A DNA stretch of 64,000 bases from NCBI GenBank assembly GCA_905221605.1, contig CAJNDS010002823.1:842470-906469 (forward strand), written 5' to 3'. The notes under the pieces were generated by a model. That model had not been told where the DNA came from and ran no database searches. It was given only the letters and a program-made list of their open reading frames with translations. The position numbers were made by a program, and so were the translations under genes. Shown piece by piece: positions 45,290 through 55,915 of the stretch. Numbering within the stretch: the first letter of the stretch is position 1; every line of letters starts with the position of its first letter. This DNA is from Symbiodinium natans (taxonomy: Eukaryota > Sar > Dinophyceae > Suessiales > Symbiodiniaceae).

Positions 45290-45515
45290 CTAAACCCTAA
45301 ACCCTAAACCCGAAACCCTAAACCCTAAACCCTAAACCCCGCCTTCAGAACCTGCGCGGCTTCGCCTTCCCCGGCCACCAAGGTCGCCCGGATCCTGGGA
45401 TCCGAAGATGCTAGGGGCTCAGAACCGAAACCCTAAACCCTGACTAAGCCCTAAACCCTAAACCCTAAACCTTGAACCTTGAACCCTGAACCCTAAAACC
45501 TAAAACCTGAACCTC
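45290..45515 (-). repeat. CCCTAAA tracts around a short unique insert
   Basis: Arrays at 45290-45340 and 45430-45515 flank 90 bases of unique GC-rich sequence that is open on the plus strand (RTCAASPSPATKVARILGSE). It could be a small exon. Confidence 0.6.
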
Positions 45516-45559
45516 TACATCGTAGCGAATGTAAATGTTTTGCTGACTTCGTGGGCAAG

Positions 45560-45800
45560 GTCATGTTTCACCAGCGGGCAAGGTCACGTGAAGAGCGGGA
45601 TGACGAGCGGCGGGCACGGTTTCACGGCTCTTCCTGTGACCCTGCCCGCTCTTCACATGACCTTGCCCACTCTCCCCACCTTCCGTGGGACCCCTTACAA
45701 CCTGCCCTGGCCCGGAGGCCCTGCGACCCCCCTGAATCCTAAACCCTAAACCCCCCGCAACCAACTTTCCTGCAACGCCCCACACGCCCTGCCATCCCCG
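45560..45800. other. short direct and inverted repeats around GGGCAAGGTCA
   Basis: GGGCAAGGTCATGTTTCACC, then GGGCAAGGTCACGTGAAGAG, then inverted CTCTTCACATGACCTTGCCC. Both strands are open but look repetitive. Function unknown. Confidence 0.4.
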
Positions 45801-46314
45801 CACCTCCTAAGAGTCTGGAACCGCACGGACCATGAGACCTTTTTGCAGGCCCCCTGTGAGCCCTGCTCCTGACGTGGCTTCTAACGTTCTTCACTGTGGG
45901 AGTTGGCGGTGAAAGCCCTAGACCGACAAAGCTTGAGGTGGGCTGGGCCCTCGCTTAGGATCCAGGGCCCCTGGGATATGAGCCTAGGGTTTATGGGTTT
46001 AGGGTTTAGGGTTTTTTCAATTTTCTGAATGATATGAGTCAGCATCAAAATTACTTGTTTCAGCCCTGCTTGTTTTTGAGTTGGCGCGTCCCCTGTCGTT
46101 TTCCATGCTTTTTTCTCCTACAGCACCAAACCCTAAACCCCTTGAACCCTCAATCCCTAAACCCCTAAACCCCTAAACCCTAAACCCTAAACCCTGAACC
46201 CTAGAAGCGAAACTGCCCGCACGGACGAGCAGCTGTGCCCGGGCTGCTGCGGTTAGCGAGGAGGCTGGCAGACCTGGACAACTCGAAGCCCTCCAAAAAG
46301 GGGGCTTTACAGGG

Positions 46315-46380
46315 TTTAGGGTTTAGGGTTTAGTGTTTCGGGTTTCGGGTTTAGGGTCTAGGGTTTCGGGTTTAGGGCAA
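46315..46380 (+). repeat. telomere-like tract, TTTAGGG/TTTCGGG
   Basis: Nine units mixing A and C at the fourth position. A matching CCCTAAA tract lies at 46130-46205. Confidence 0.8.
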
Positions 46381-46709
46381 AACAGGATGAGCTACACTAA
46401 AACCCCAAACCCCGAAATGCCCCAACACAAACATACCCTGTCTAAGCCCTTATCTCCACGCGTTGGAGATTCTATGCGGGCGTGGGGCGGCCCAGGGCGG
46501 GAGTCAAAACCTTGAAACTCATGCTGGAGGGGCCTAGGTTGTGGGGTTTTAGGCTCCATTGGGGGATGGTTTGAGGCCCAGGGTTTAGGGGCTTGGAGGG
46601 GAGGGCTTAGGGTTTTACAGGGTTTCCGAGGCTTCGGTTTTAGGCTTGAGGCTTTTTACAGTACCCTCCTCAAAGCCAGACAACTTCCCCACAAAGCCAA
46701 GCTGAAACC

Positions 46710-46860
46710 AAAAGTTACCTCCAACACACGGCTCGTTGCAACGATTGCCCTGCGTTGCCCTGCTATCCCCACGCTGCCTGTGGTCACACAGCCGATCTTC
46801 GAGCCCGGCTGCAGCATCACCGCTTCAGGCTCCTCTCACGTGGAATCGGGCCAAGTTAGG
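46710..46860 (+). CDS. candidate exon, unknown
   Basis: The plus strand reads TRLVATIALRCPAIPTLPVV, TQPIFEPGCSITASGSSHVE. Protein-like, repeat-free; boundaries uncertain. Confidence 0.25.
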
Positions 46861-47074
46861 CCGGGCCGTCGGGCTAAGGTTCTAGGGTTCCGCCAACCCT
46901 GGACGGCGTGTTCAATCCAAGGAACATAGGGCCATAGGCCATAGGGCTGTAGGCCGAGCCTATTCTTTGGGATGGGTGGGGGGGGGGGGCCTGATTGTCT
47001 GGGGACCCGCTAGGAAACCGGAACGACCCCCCAATCAGCAGCCAGGAACACGCATAAGAGCCAGCGCTTGTGCA

Positions 47075-47185
47075 GGGTTTAGGGTTCAGGGTTCAGGGTT
47101 CAGGGTTCAGGGTTCAGGGTTCAGGGTTCAGGGTTCAGGGTTCAGGGTTCAGGGTTCAGGGTTTAGGGCTTAGGGCTTAGGGCTA
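47075..47185 (+). repeat. telomere-like array, TTCAGGG variant
   Basis: Twelve TTCAGGG units in a row flanked by TTTAGGG and CTTAGGG units. Confidence 0.95.
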
Positions 47186-47189
47186 CAGT

Positions 47190-47740
47190 AGGCTTCTAGT
47201 ACTGTAGGGTTTAACCAAGACCCCCCCCCCCCCCCCAAGTACCCCTTAATAACTTAAAAAGGGCTGTTAAGCGTATTTTAATGGGGGTATTTAGGGTAGT
47301 TTGAGGGTTTGGGGGGGGGGGGTCTGGGAAGGTTTAGAGTTTTGGGGCCCTCTCGGGATAAACACAGTAAACATGAAAAACGTGCTACCATAACCCAAAC
47401 CCCTCAAGCACCATAGCACCATCAAGCACATAAACTGTAGGGCAACCAACCCGATCACAGAACAAGCTGCTTCGTCACCAGATGAGGCTTCAAGGTTTAG
47501 GCTTTGGGAGGTGTAGGGCTTATAGGTTTACGGTTCATGGGTCCTGTCAACACAAGCTCGAACCTGACCCGTAAAACCCCCAGTTAAATCGCGCAAACCG
47601 AAAAGGCAGCCAGAAGCCACTGGGAACACCTAGCTCGGACCCTGAACACCCTAAGCCTCCCGAGCCTTCACCGAAAGCCAACAACCCTCAAAAACGCGGA
47701 GCACTTGTCAAACAAGATTCCCTGCAACAAAAACACGCTC
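47190..47740. other. poly-C / poly-G hairpin arms and unique spacer
   Basis: C16 at 47221-47236 and G10 at 47313-47322 flank AGTACCCCTTAATAACTTAA ... TTAATGGGGGTATTTAGGGT, so this may be another small hairpin element. From 47340 to 47740 I see unique sequence with no clear frame. Confidence 0.4.
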
Positions 47741-47743
47741 CCC

Positions 47744-47838
47744 TCAAAGCGCCTCGACTTTCTTGCCTCCGGCCTTGGGCTTGGGCGGCTCTTTCGCGTC
47801 CTCATCGTCGGCACCTGGTAGCTTGCGATCTGACCACC
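47744..47838 (-). CDS. candidate C-terminal exon, Lys/Pro-rich tail
   Basis: After CCAG at 47839 the minus strand reads WSDRKLPGADDEDAKEPPKP then KAGGKKVEAL and stops (47746-47744). A polar, Lys-rich C-terminal tail with a good acceptor and a clean stop. No upstream exon identified; protein unknown. Confidence 0.5.
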
Positions 47839-48054
47839 CTGGAACCCTTACCCTAAACCCCAGAACCTAAACCCAAAACCCTAAACCCCGTCTTGATGAC
47901 GTCAGAGAACCCTTTAAGGGAGGTAAGGGACCATACTGAGGGCCCATATAACGACCCTTAGATTTAGGGTTTCAATCCTAAACCAGGCCTTGGCTTTGCA
48001 GTAGCTCAGGAAGATATGCATGTTTCGGGCCCTTGTACTAAACTGGGAGCCAGA

Positions 48055-48260
48055 GCCCGCCCCCGCCCCCCCGCCCCCGCCCCACCCCCCCATGGTTCCG
48101 AACTATAGGGGTACTTTGTGGTCCTTGTTATAGAGGAATCCTACTATATGGGGACTATATTGGGGGTCCCCGATTTTCGTAAACCCCCATATGTATATGA
48201 ATACTGCCAAAGTGGGATATGGAAGATACTTTAAATGGAGGCCCATAGTTCATTAAGGCC
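48055..48260. other. C-rich run and possible hairpin element
   Basis: CCCCCGCCCCCC at 48060-48088, then CCCATATGTATATGAATACT flanked by weak inverted arms. No gene. Confidence 0.3.
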
Positions 48261-48287
48261 AAGATCCTGGACCTGGCACGACAAGCA

Positions 48288-48450
48288 TGCTAAACCCTAA
48301 GCCCTAAGCCCTAAGTGTCTCGCTTCGTGACAGTCCGCATGACCGATTGCATAAGCCCTAAGCCCTAAGCCCTAAGCCCTAAGCCCTAAGCCCTAAGCCC
48401 TAAGCCCTAAGCCCTAAGCCCTAAACCCTAAACCCTAAACCCTAACCCTA
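48288..48450 (-). repeat. telomere-like array, CCCTAAG variant
   Basis: About eleven perfect CCCTAAG units (48350-48421), then four CCCTAAA units. A short CCCTAAG block at 48293-48315 is separated from it by 35 unique bases. Confidence 0.95.
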
Positions 48451-48497
48451 AAGCCTAAAGCACAGATTCACAAAGCCTACTTCTTGTGGGTTATACG

Positions 48498-48606
48498 TTG
48501 GGATGTCCCCTGTGGCACTAACAATCCTTAATAGGGATTCTAACAGGGGGTACTATGATCCCTACTAAGGACTGTCGGACTGTTAGTATAAGGGGGAACA
48601 TCCCAA
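48498..48606. mobile_element. MITE, family A
   Basis: Left TTGGGATGTCCCCTGTGGCA with CTAACAATCCTTAATAGGGA; right CTGTTAGTATAAGGGGGAAC then ATCCCAA. The centre has TACTATGATCCC. No ORF. Confidence 0.75.
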
Positions 48607-48846
48607 GTTATCAGCACAAAGACCCTTCTCGGATTCGGCACATTCTTTCTGGCTCCACGAGCTTGGCAGCACAAGCAACGGCATGCGATCGACTGCTCTT
48701 ACCTGCCACCGAGACCTTCGATCAACGGTGAGTGGTTGTCAAGAGAGCCGCACGCAGCATCATCTGGAAACTCCACTATGGCCCACCTATATAAGGCCCG
48801 CCGGTCCATGCCCCACAACTCGGGCAGATTTGGGCACGAAAACCTC

Positions 48847-50124
48847 TCAGCATGTCAGCTTGCCGCCAGTATAGGCGATCACCGAGGCCTCCAGTGGGTG
48901 TTGGATCTGGGCCTTCCGCGACACGCAAGACCCGCTGGGGATGAAGACGACCTGCTCCGCGCCCGCAAGGCCCTGGGCCTCCGCAGGCCTGCACTCCTTC
49001 TCCTCAGGCAAGGGAGGGGCATCTGGCCCTGCCCGGGACAGCGCGTGGGTGGCGATGCATGCTTCGGCGCCGCCGCGGAGCATCACCAGTGTGGACTCCT
49101 TGTCCTGGCCGTTCACGATCCAGACAAAGACGTAGAGATTCGGCTGCGCCCTGCGCAGCGGCATGCTTGGCCTTCACCTTTTGCCACTGCCTCTGCGAGC
49201 ACGCCTTGGGGTTTGCTCAGCAGTGCCTGGTAGATCCTGCGGTTGGCCACCTCCACAGAGCCGATGACCAAGCCAGCCCTCCCAGGCACCACATCGTAGA
49301 CCTTCAAGTCGGCATCGAAGGTCTTCTCCAGGGGTTCTGTGAGAACCCCGGCCGACTTCGCTTCTGCCATGGACTCGTACAACGCCTTGGTATCTGTGAT
49401 GCCCGCGTGCTTGCTCAAGAACGCCACGGCCTCCCTGTCGTACTCTGTCGTCGTGGGGCCGGTGAGGCCTAAGGTATCCGAGAGAATGCCTCCCAACATC
49501 AGGCCTGCGGCCTTGGTGCTTGGCACACGGCCATGGAGTTTGTACTTCAAGCCGATGATCGTGCAACCTGATCGATGGAGCCGACCACCGGAGGAGACAA
49601 CCAACGACCGTCTTTGACCAGCGGCGGGAGGGCGTCCTTGGGAAAATTCGGATTGGGCCCCTTCGCCGGGGCGTTGAAGTCGACCAGGACAATGTGTTTG
49701 CTTCCCAGGTCGGGGACATCGCTCAGTACCGGCACCTCGTCCAGACCGACATGGAAATGATCCATGAGGAACTTGGACTCCGCATTTGGGCACTTCTCCC
49801 TTTGCATGGGACAAGCAGGGATGGCACCGCCACCGAAGAACTCGGAGGCGCCAAAGGCTGAGCCGATGCTGTCAGCGTCCGGGTTCATGTGCCCAAAGAA
49901 GACCGCACCTTTGTACCTGTCAAGCTCCGTGAAGCTGTTGGAGGCGACGACAACCTCTTCAAGCGGTGTGGTGGCCGAGCGAGATCCAACCGCGCTGCAT
50001 GGAGCTGCAAAGCCCTCAGCGCGCACTCTTGATTCCCTGCCACGCATCCGTCATCGTCCAAGCCGAGGGCATGCACAGGCCAGCCGTCGAGCCCAAACAG
50101 AGGCAGAGCGAGGAGCCGGAACAT
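48847..50124 (-). pseudogene. family II (Mn-dependent) inorganic pyrophosphatase, frame-disrupted, intronless
   Basis: Hydrolyses pyrophosphate to phosphate in the known family. The minus strand starts MFRLLALPLFGLDGWPVHAL (signal-like) and ECALRALQLHA. Then, in a second frame, comes YKGAVFFGHMNPDADSIGSA, the DHH-family motif with the metal-binding His and Asp residues, and KHIVLVDFNAPAKGPNPNFP, where the usual Asp-His-Asn reads Asp-Phe-Asn. In a third frame follow CTIIGLKYKLHGRVPSTKAA and GLMLGGILSDTLGLTGPTTT; in a fourth, VSRKAQIQHPLEASVI near the C-terminus, the DHHA2 substrate-binding signature. Frame changes lie near 49990, 49560 and 49155. At the second, the Asp-His-His motif is lost (IDQV). 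No introns interrupt it, unlike neighbouring genes, which suggests a retroposed copy. Either a pseudogene or an ORF with sequencing indels. Confidence 0.75.
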
Positions 50125-50150
50125 CTCGTGGTAAACCAGAGCAATCTGGC

Positions 50151-50175
50151 CTTGAAGCCGAGATGTATGCCACCG
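50151..50175 (-). other. possible decayed spliced-leader relic
   Basis: On the minus strand the DNA upstream of the pyrophosphatase start reads CGGTGGCATACATCTCGGCT then TCAAG, like the dinoflagellate leader end (CCATTTTGGCTCAAG) with one insertion and a few substitutions. It lies 26 bases upstream of the ATG. Suggestive only. Confidence 0.25.
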
Positions 50176-50234
50176 TCAACTCATGCAAGTGCTGCCCCTA
50201 CTTCAGATGACTTGTACCTTGTACCTGACTAGTA

Positions 50235-50560
50235 CTAGTACTGCTCCTAATACTCCTACTACTCCTACTACCCTGACCACCCTGACTACCCACTACCCTG
50301 ACTACTCTGATTACTACTACTCCATCTTTGCCTGCTTGCAGCCCTGCGCGCGGCGGACACCACCACCACCACCACCACGACGACGACGACGACGACGACG
50401 ACGCTACGACTACTGACTACTGACTACTGACTACTGACTATTGACTACTAACTACTAACTACTTGCTACTAGCTACTATAACTACTGACTGCTAACTACG
50501 AACCGCAAACTACTGAGTACTAACTACGAACTACTAACTCATCTACCCATGAACCCCAAG
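50235..50560. repeat. CTACTAC / CTGACTA / ACGACG microsatellites
   Basis: Degenerate TACTACTCC and CCCTGACTACC units, CACCAC and GACGACGAC trinucleotides at 50365-50405, then (CTACTGA)n to 50480. No gene. Confidence 0.85.
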
Positions 50561-50698
50561 TGGCCCTAAACCCTAAACCCGAAACCCCTAAACCCTAAAC
50601 CCCAAACCCTAAACCCGAAACCTCATCAAAGTTCGGCAGGGTAGCCTCCGGGGCCTGGGAGGAGCTTCACTTCCTGTGGCCGGCATGCGTCTGAGAAC

Positions 50699-50862
50699 GG
50701 GTTTAGGGTTTAGGGTTAGGGTTTAGGGTTTAGGGCTTGGGGTTTAGGGTTTAGGGTTTAGGGTTTGGGGTTTGGGGTTTAGGGTTTGGGGTTTGGGGTT
50801 TCGGGTTTCGGGTTTGGGGTTTGGGGTTTGGGGTGTAGGGTTTAGGGTGTAGGGTTTAGGGC
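50699..50862 (+). repeat. telomere-like array, TTTAGGG / TTTGGGG / TTTCGGG blocks
   Basis: About 22 units arranged in short runs of one variant. A CCCTAAA tract faces it at 50565-50625. Confidence 0.9.
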
Positions 50863-50864
50863 TT

Positions 50865-50945
50865 CCGGATTCTTGTCGAAGAAGCTCATGCAAGATGGGC
50901 ACCAGCAGCAGCTGCATACTCGGCCCCAAGCCCACTGCCACCCCT
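50865..50945 (-). CDS. candidate small exon
   Basis: The minus strand reads MAVGLGPSMQLLLVPILHEL, LRQESGS, hydrophobic and helical, between telomere-like tracts. Boundaries uncertain. Confidence 0.25.
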
Positions 50946-51089
50946 CTGCATCCTAAACCCTAAACCCTAGAAAGTACGAAGAAAAATTCAGGGTCCATAC
51001 ATCAGAACCCTTTCAAGGAGGTTGGGGACCATATTAAGGGCCATGGAGCCTACCCTCAGCCTCAACCTCAATACAGTAGTTCTTAGTTG

Positions 51090-51186
51090 CATTGTAAGTG
51101 GGGTCGCTGGAATTCTTACTGGTTATAGCCATATCTCGGGTACTTGTCACCTACTTATAACTACACATGAGCCTTCAAGTAGCCCT
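51090..51186. mobile_element. diverged family E MITE
   Basis: Right arm CCTACTTATAACTACACATG then AGCCTTCAAGTAG; the left arm is degraded. Another right arm (CTACCCATGAACCTTCAAGT) lies at 51244-51263. Confidence 0.45.
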
Positions 51187-51359
51187 AAACCCTAAACCCT
51201 GAATCCGAAACCCTAAATCCTAAACCCTAAACCCTGCTTATGGCTACCCATGAACCTTCAAGTAGGGGGTCCCAATCCGAAAGTCTTCCCCCCCAAGGGG
51301 GCTTAGGCATTGCGGCCCGCAGAGCTGCCTTCAGAATGGGCCGATTTTTTTTGAACTAG

Positions 51360-51560
51360 GGTTTCAGGTCAGGGTTTAGGGTTTTAGGGTTTTAGGGTCT
51401 AGGTTTAGGGTGTCTAAACCCTAAACCGTAAACCCTAAACCCTAAACCCTAAACCCTAAACCTGAACCCTAAACCCTAAACCCTAAACCCTAAACCCTAA
51501 ACCCTGAACCCTAAACCCTAAACCCTGAACCCTGAACCCTAAACCCTAAACCCTAAACCC
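51360..51560. repeat. telomere-like tract with an orientation switch
   Basis: TTTAGGG units to 51410, then the orientation flips at TCTAAACCC and about 20 CCCTAAA/CCCTGAA units follow. Confidence 0.9.
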
Positions 51561-51565
51561 TTGCC

Positions 51566-51643
51566 TCTGGCTTGATCTCACCAATGTAGCAGAAGTGCAC
51601 ATGGTCCTGGGGCTTTGTGCGGTTTCCTCTGAGAGATGGTCCT
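51566..51643 (-). CDS. candidate small exon
   Basis: After CTTCAG the minus strand reads GPSLRGNRTKPQDHVHFCYI then GEIKPEAR. Strongly protein-like, bounded on both sides by telomere-like arrays. Family unknown. Confidence 0.4.
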
Positions 51644-51644
51644 G

Positions 51645-52035
51645 AAGGGTTTAGGGTTTAGGGTTTAGGGTTTGGGGTTTAGGGTTTTGGGTTTTTAGGG
51701 TTTCGGGTTAGGGTTGTTTAGGGTTTAGCGAGAAGGGCGTCCTGGGAAAACGGGAGACAAGGTTGTTCAGGGCTTGGGGGTTCTTTTTTGGACGGGGTCT
51801 TGTGCTGGAATCAGCCATCATCCCCGATGAAGCCCAAACCCGAAACCCTAAACCCTAAACCCGAAACCCGAAACCCTAAACCCTAAACCCAAAGGACCCA
51901 TTGAGAAGTGGACCTGCAGCTCCCCAGCGCCTATGACAGGCTCTTCCTTCCCACCGAGGCCCCTGTGCACTTGAAGTGTCATGGGTATTTAGGGTTTAGG
52001 GTTTAGGGTTTAGGGTTTAGGGTTTAGGGTTTAGG
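51645..52035. repeat. three telomere-like tracts
   Basis: TTTAGGG with TTTGGGG at 51645-51730, CCCTAAA/CCCGAAA at 51836-51893, and TTTAGGG at 51986-52036, seven perfect units in the last. Confidence 0.85.
51920..51984 (+). CDS. candidate small exon (strand ambiguous)
   Basis: The plus strand, between CCTGCAG| and G|GTATTT, reads LPSAYDRLFLPTEAPVHLKC. The minus strand is also open (VHRGLGGKEEPVIGAGELQV), so the direction is not settled. Confidence 0.3.
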
Positions 52036-52079
52036 GTTCTACATAGGATTCTCAGGCCCATGCAGTAATTAGGCTGAAC

Positions 52080-52500
52080 ACACTACAGTTACGCACAGAC
52101 CCCCACGGTTGTCGTCGCACAGCTGTGGGTGTGCGCTGGCATAATGGATGGTTGCTGAGTTTTGACCCTTGTTGTTGTCGTGACTGTGGGACCCACGTTC
52201 GCCGTCAGTAAGTACCGTGTTGCATGAGCACTTGGCCTCGTGGAAGTTACCTGGTTTCGAGTGTTCCAGTCAAATTCACGCGATGAGCTACTGTATTTCA
52301 AAGCCCCGAAAAGACTTGAACAAGTCAGGCTGCTTTAGGACACGTTTGAGTGGTGTACTGCGTAGGCGGTGTTTTCTCGCTTAGCTGGCCGCGGGCACGC
52401 ACTAGCAGCGTGGGGCCGGGTCTAGCCACCCGCACACTGGTAATGTGGACTACGCGCTTGTAAGATGGACTTAATCTCATGGCAACTCCAAAGCACCTAA
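52080..52500. other. unique spacer
   Basis: No tandem repeats. Both strands have short open frames, none clearly coding. Nothing recognised. Confidence 0.4.
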
Positions 52501-52529
52501 AGCCCTAAGGCCCTAACCCTGCCGAGAAG

Positions 52530-52665
52530 TACGCAAGCGCGAGTACCTTTTCTGTCTCCCTGCCAGCTCGCGCGCCGAACTGGCGCAGCAGGTCCCCACT
52601 TTGGGAGACCACTCCATGACCGCTCCAACCTTGGCAAGCTCAATGGAGGGTTTTGGGCTGAACCC
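52530..52665 (-). CDS. candidate exon, unknown
   Basis: The minus strand reads SIELAKVGAVMEWSPKVGTC, CASSARELAGRQKRYSRLRT. Protein-like; splice sites not determined. Confidence 0.3.
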
Positions 52666-52797
52666 TAAGCCACACACGCCGTGCCCTTGAAGTTTCAAGT
52701 AAAGACCCGAACCTCAAGTGGAACGGACTCCGTCGCAGTCCCTGCTCTCTTCTCAAATGCTAGGCACATGCGCCTGAAGCTTCACCAAAGCACACTC

Positions 52798-53045
52798 GTA
52801 GGGTGACTGTTATACCTGTTATAACCTGGTTTAGGTACTTCTAAACCTACTGAAAACTACCCATGAACCTTCAAGTACTGGTTTAAGGGCGCCGGGTTGG
52901 GGAGCATCTTGTCAAAGGCTGCCCAATTCCACGGTGGGCAATTAGAAGACTAGGGTTAAGTGCCCTAGACAATGTTCTAACCAGCTCTAATTATGTAGCT
53001 ACCCCTACTTTTCCCCGACTTATCACTACGCATGAACCTCCAACC
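52798..53045. mobile_element. two family E MITE remnants
   Basis: Right arms AAAACTACCCATGAACCTTC (52852-52878) and TATCACTACGCATGAACCTC (53023-53043), each preceded by shorter inner inverted sequence (GGTTATAACAGG-like). Confidence 0.45.
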
Positions 53046-53813
53046 TCTGAACCTCGCGGCCCTTGCTGTTCCAACCGCCAAGTCAGACCTGCTACCGCCG
53101 CTTGCGTAGTCTAATCAACGAAGCTGATGCCAGTACACCATGTCATACACCTTTGTGTATAAGCATCGATACACACATGTGTCTATGTATTGGGGCCCTG
53201 GCGCTCTAGGAGGGTCACCCCCGCGAGCTCACCAACGGCGAGCTGAAATCCTGCCGCATCCAATCTTGATTCGGGGGCTTAGAGGCGTTCTTCCGGGGCT
53301 TATAGAGTTTAGAGTGGATTTATAGGGCTTAGGACGGATGTAGGGTTCAGGATAGACTAACCCCACACCCCCCCCCCCCGCCCGGTTTAGCGACTAAAGC
53401 TTGAAGCTAAGGGCCGTTCTATAGGGGGCCGACTTAACTAGAATGAGTATGTTGGTAAATATGGAAAATGATGGCAGCCTGCGTGAGACAAGAGAGGTTT
53501 GAGCGCTCGCGTGAACCTAACGCTAGCGACACGCTGTAAAGAGTATCAAGAACTCGCCGCAGTTGTCACGCCACTCCCGAGAAGCCGTGTCAAGACCCGA
53601 GGCACGGGGGTTTGTCACACAACTCTCGCCACTATCACGCTTGTCGCGAATCCCGCTACGATCCTGCGGCCAAGATCACAAATCCTTACTAAGCTCTTGC
53701 ACTTGGCTTGCCTTCGAGGCTCTACAGGTGCCTTCGACTTGTCACAAGGCCTCAAACGAAAAACCTAGACCTATGACAATGACACTTTGTGCAGTTGATT
53801 GGTATGAATGCTC

Positions 53814-53910
53814 TTGGGACGTTCCCCCTGATACTAACAGTCCTGAACAGGGATCTTCATGCGCTTCTAATCCCCATTCAGGACTGTTAGTATAAGCGAG
53901 AACATCCCAA
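53814..53910. mobile_element. MITE, family A
   Basis: Left TTGGGACGTTCCCCCTGATA then CTAACAGTCCTGAACAGGGA; right AGGACTGTTAGTATAAGCGA then GAACATCCCAA. Arms match over about 35 bases. Confidence 0.8.
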
Positions 53911-54431
53911 CTTCTGGGTTTATAGGGATTGGGTTTAGGGTTCAGGGCACGGTTTTGGGTTTAGGCTAGGGTCGGGTGCAAGGTCTGAAAGCAGCAAGAG
54001 CTTGGGCCGCGATTCAATAAACACGAACAAACGCAAACATTCTAAGAAAACAAAACACAACTCCCGAATTAAAGTCACCCCCCGCCCCCACCCCACCCCC
54101 ACAAGCCCACGCAAAAATTGAAAACATTAAAGACAAACTCAACCGCAAGCCTCGAACTTGCCTCAACACTACAAGCAAACCCCCATCACCCCCCCAAGCC
54201 CTCAACCACCCCAACCGCAAAACCCAAAAACAAAAAAAATCAAAAAAAAACAAAATCCGAGACCCTAAGCCCCAAACCCTAATCCCTATCGAAACCCCCA
54301 AACCCCAAACCACTCCTCCCCAAACCCTAATCCCTATCGAAAACCCCCAAACCCCAAAACCCCAAACCTCGAAGCGAGGCTCGAGGCTCCGAAGCTCGTA
54401 GGCGAGCGCCTCAGGAAGCTCGGGATTCTGC

Positions 54432-54467
54432 AAGAGGGTTTAGGGTTTAGGGTTTAGGGTTTAGGGT

Positions 54468-54499
<32 letters not shown>

Positions 54500-54502
54500 G
54501 GT
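54432..54502 (+). repeat. telomere-like array, TTTAGGG then TTGAGGG
   Basis: Four TTTAGGG units followed by six TTGAGGG units; a second mixed array with TTGAGGG and CTTAGGG lies at 54616-54775 on the other side of a family B MITE. Confidence 0.9.
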
Positions 54503-54503
54503 T

Positions 54504-54615
54504 TACTACTGCTTGCTCAAGAACCCCAAAAGAATAAAAGAATAAAAAAAACCTATATTAACCTCCATAAGGAAGAATATTTGTGTTTTTTCTGGGCTCT
54601 TAAGCAAGTAGTAGT
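54504..54615. mobile_element. MITE, family B, inside a telomere-like array
   Basis: Left TACTACTGCTTGCTCAAGAA then CCCC; right GGGCTCTTAAGCAAGTAGTA. TTTAGGG/TTGAGGG repeats continue on both sides, so the element appears inserted into the array. Confidence 0.75.
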
Positions 54616-55459
54616 TTAGGGTTGAGGGTTTAGGGTTGAGGGTTTAGGGTTGAGGGCTTAGGGCTTAGGGCTTAGGGGGTTGAGCGTTGAGGGTTGAGGG
54701 TTCAGGGTTGAGGGCTGAGGGTTTAGGGTTGAGGGTTTAGGGTTGCGGGTTGAGAGCTTAAGGTTTAGGGTGGTGGGCTTCACATGGTGACTTGCCTTCT
54801 CCAAAATATGGGCCCGTTTTTGGGTACCCTAATTATTCGGGGCCGCCTTGAAATAGTAATAGCAACCCCAAAAAGATTTAGAGAAGTGACCACCTGAGAT
54901 TTCACGACGACTTTCTGCCGGGGTCTGCTGTGTGCAGGGGGCTCGTAGGGTTCAGGGATTAGGGGTGGGAGTGCTCAGCGGGGAGCGGGGAGCGGGGGTG
55001 GGGGTTGGGGGTGGGCGTGGGGTGAGCCTTTTTAGCCCTGAACCCTAAACCCTAAACCCTAAACCCTAAACCCGTTGCCGGCCGAGGGGCCAGGCGGTCG
55101 GGCGATGACGCGCTTGGCGAGGCGACACGGTGCAGGCTGCCTGCTCCAGATTGCCAGATTCAGGATGTCTGTGACAACGGAGAAATCCCAAGCCCTAAAA
55201 CGCTAGAACCCTACAACCCTGAACCCTAAACCCCCAACCCGGTTCGAGGGTAAGCGCTCTCTGAGTCCCGGCCAGCCAGGGATGAGAGCCTCTAGGTCCA
55301 CTCTGGTTTCTGAGGGTTTCGGGTTTAGGGTCCTCAAACGCACAACGACATGGTAACCCTTACTCGAAGCTCTCAACTTCCAAGCCTAAAAAGCCAAGGC
55401 CCGTATGAGCCCTAGACACCCTACTTACCCTACCTTTGGAGTAGACCCTGGAAAAAAAG

Positions 55460-55560
55460 TATATACTTTTTAGGTATAAGTAGCTATAATAGGAACCCAG
55501 AACCAAAAAAAGTATTAAAGTACAGTACTCCAAAACCCAGTATTTCTGAGCTACCAAAAC
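55460..55560. other. unique AT-leaning spacer
   Basis: No repeats, no credible frame. A minus-strand Tyr/Phe/Leu-rich ORF is the only open one and looks like chance. Confidence 0.3.
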
Positions 55561-55623
55561 AAGAAACCAACAGGTGACGAAAAAATGCCCAGAGAAGCAT
55601 AGAACTCTGGAGGCAAGGATGGT

Positions 55624-55711
55624 CTACCTGCCTTTGATGGCGCCCTTCGTCACCCGCTCCAAGGCCTCCCAATCCCAGCGCGAAGGCTTCTTGAAGGGGA
55701 CTTTGGCACGG
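55624..55711 (-). CDS. candidate C-terminal exon
   Basis: The minus strand reads AKVPFKKPSRWDWEALERVT, KGAIKGR and stops. A basic, helical C-terminus. It starts at a poly-C/poly-G run (55711-55733) that may lie in the intron. Family unknown. Confidence 0.35.
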
Positions 55712-55827
55712 GGGGGGGGGGGGGGGGGGGGGGGTGTAGTTACATGGTCCCTTCATATAGGCCCTTTGAAGGAGGCCCTTATGCACCCCTTCGAAACCCT
55801 ATAAAACTACCTCCCATAACAGGAATA

Positions 55828-55915
55828 GGGTTTTGGGTTTAGGGTTTAGGGTTTAGTGTTTAGGGTTTAGGGTTTAGGGTTAGGGTTTAGGGTTTAGGGT
55901 TTAGGGTTTAGGGTT
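55828..55915 (+). repeat. telomere-like array, TTTAGGG
   Basis: Twelve units, one TTAGGG and one TTTAGTG among them. Confidence 0.9.
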
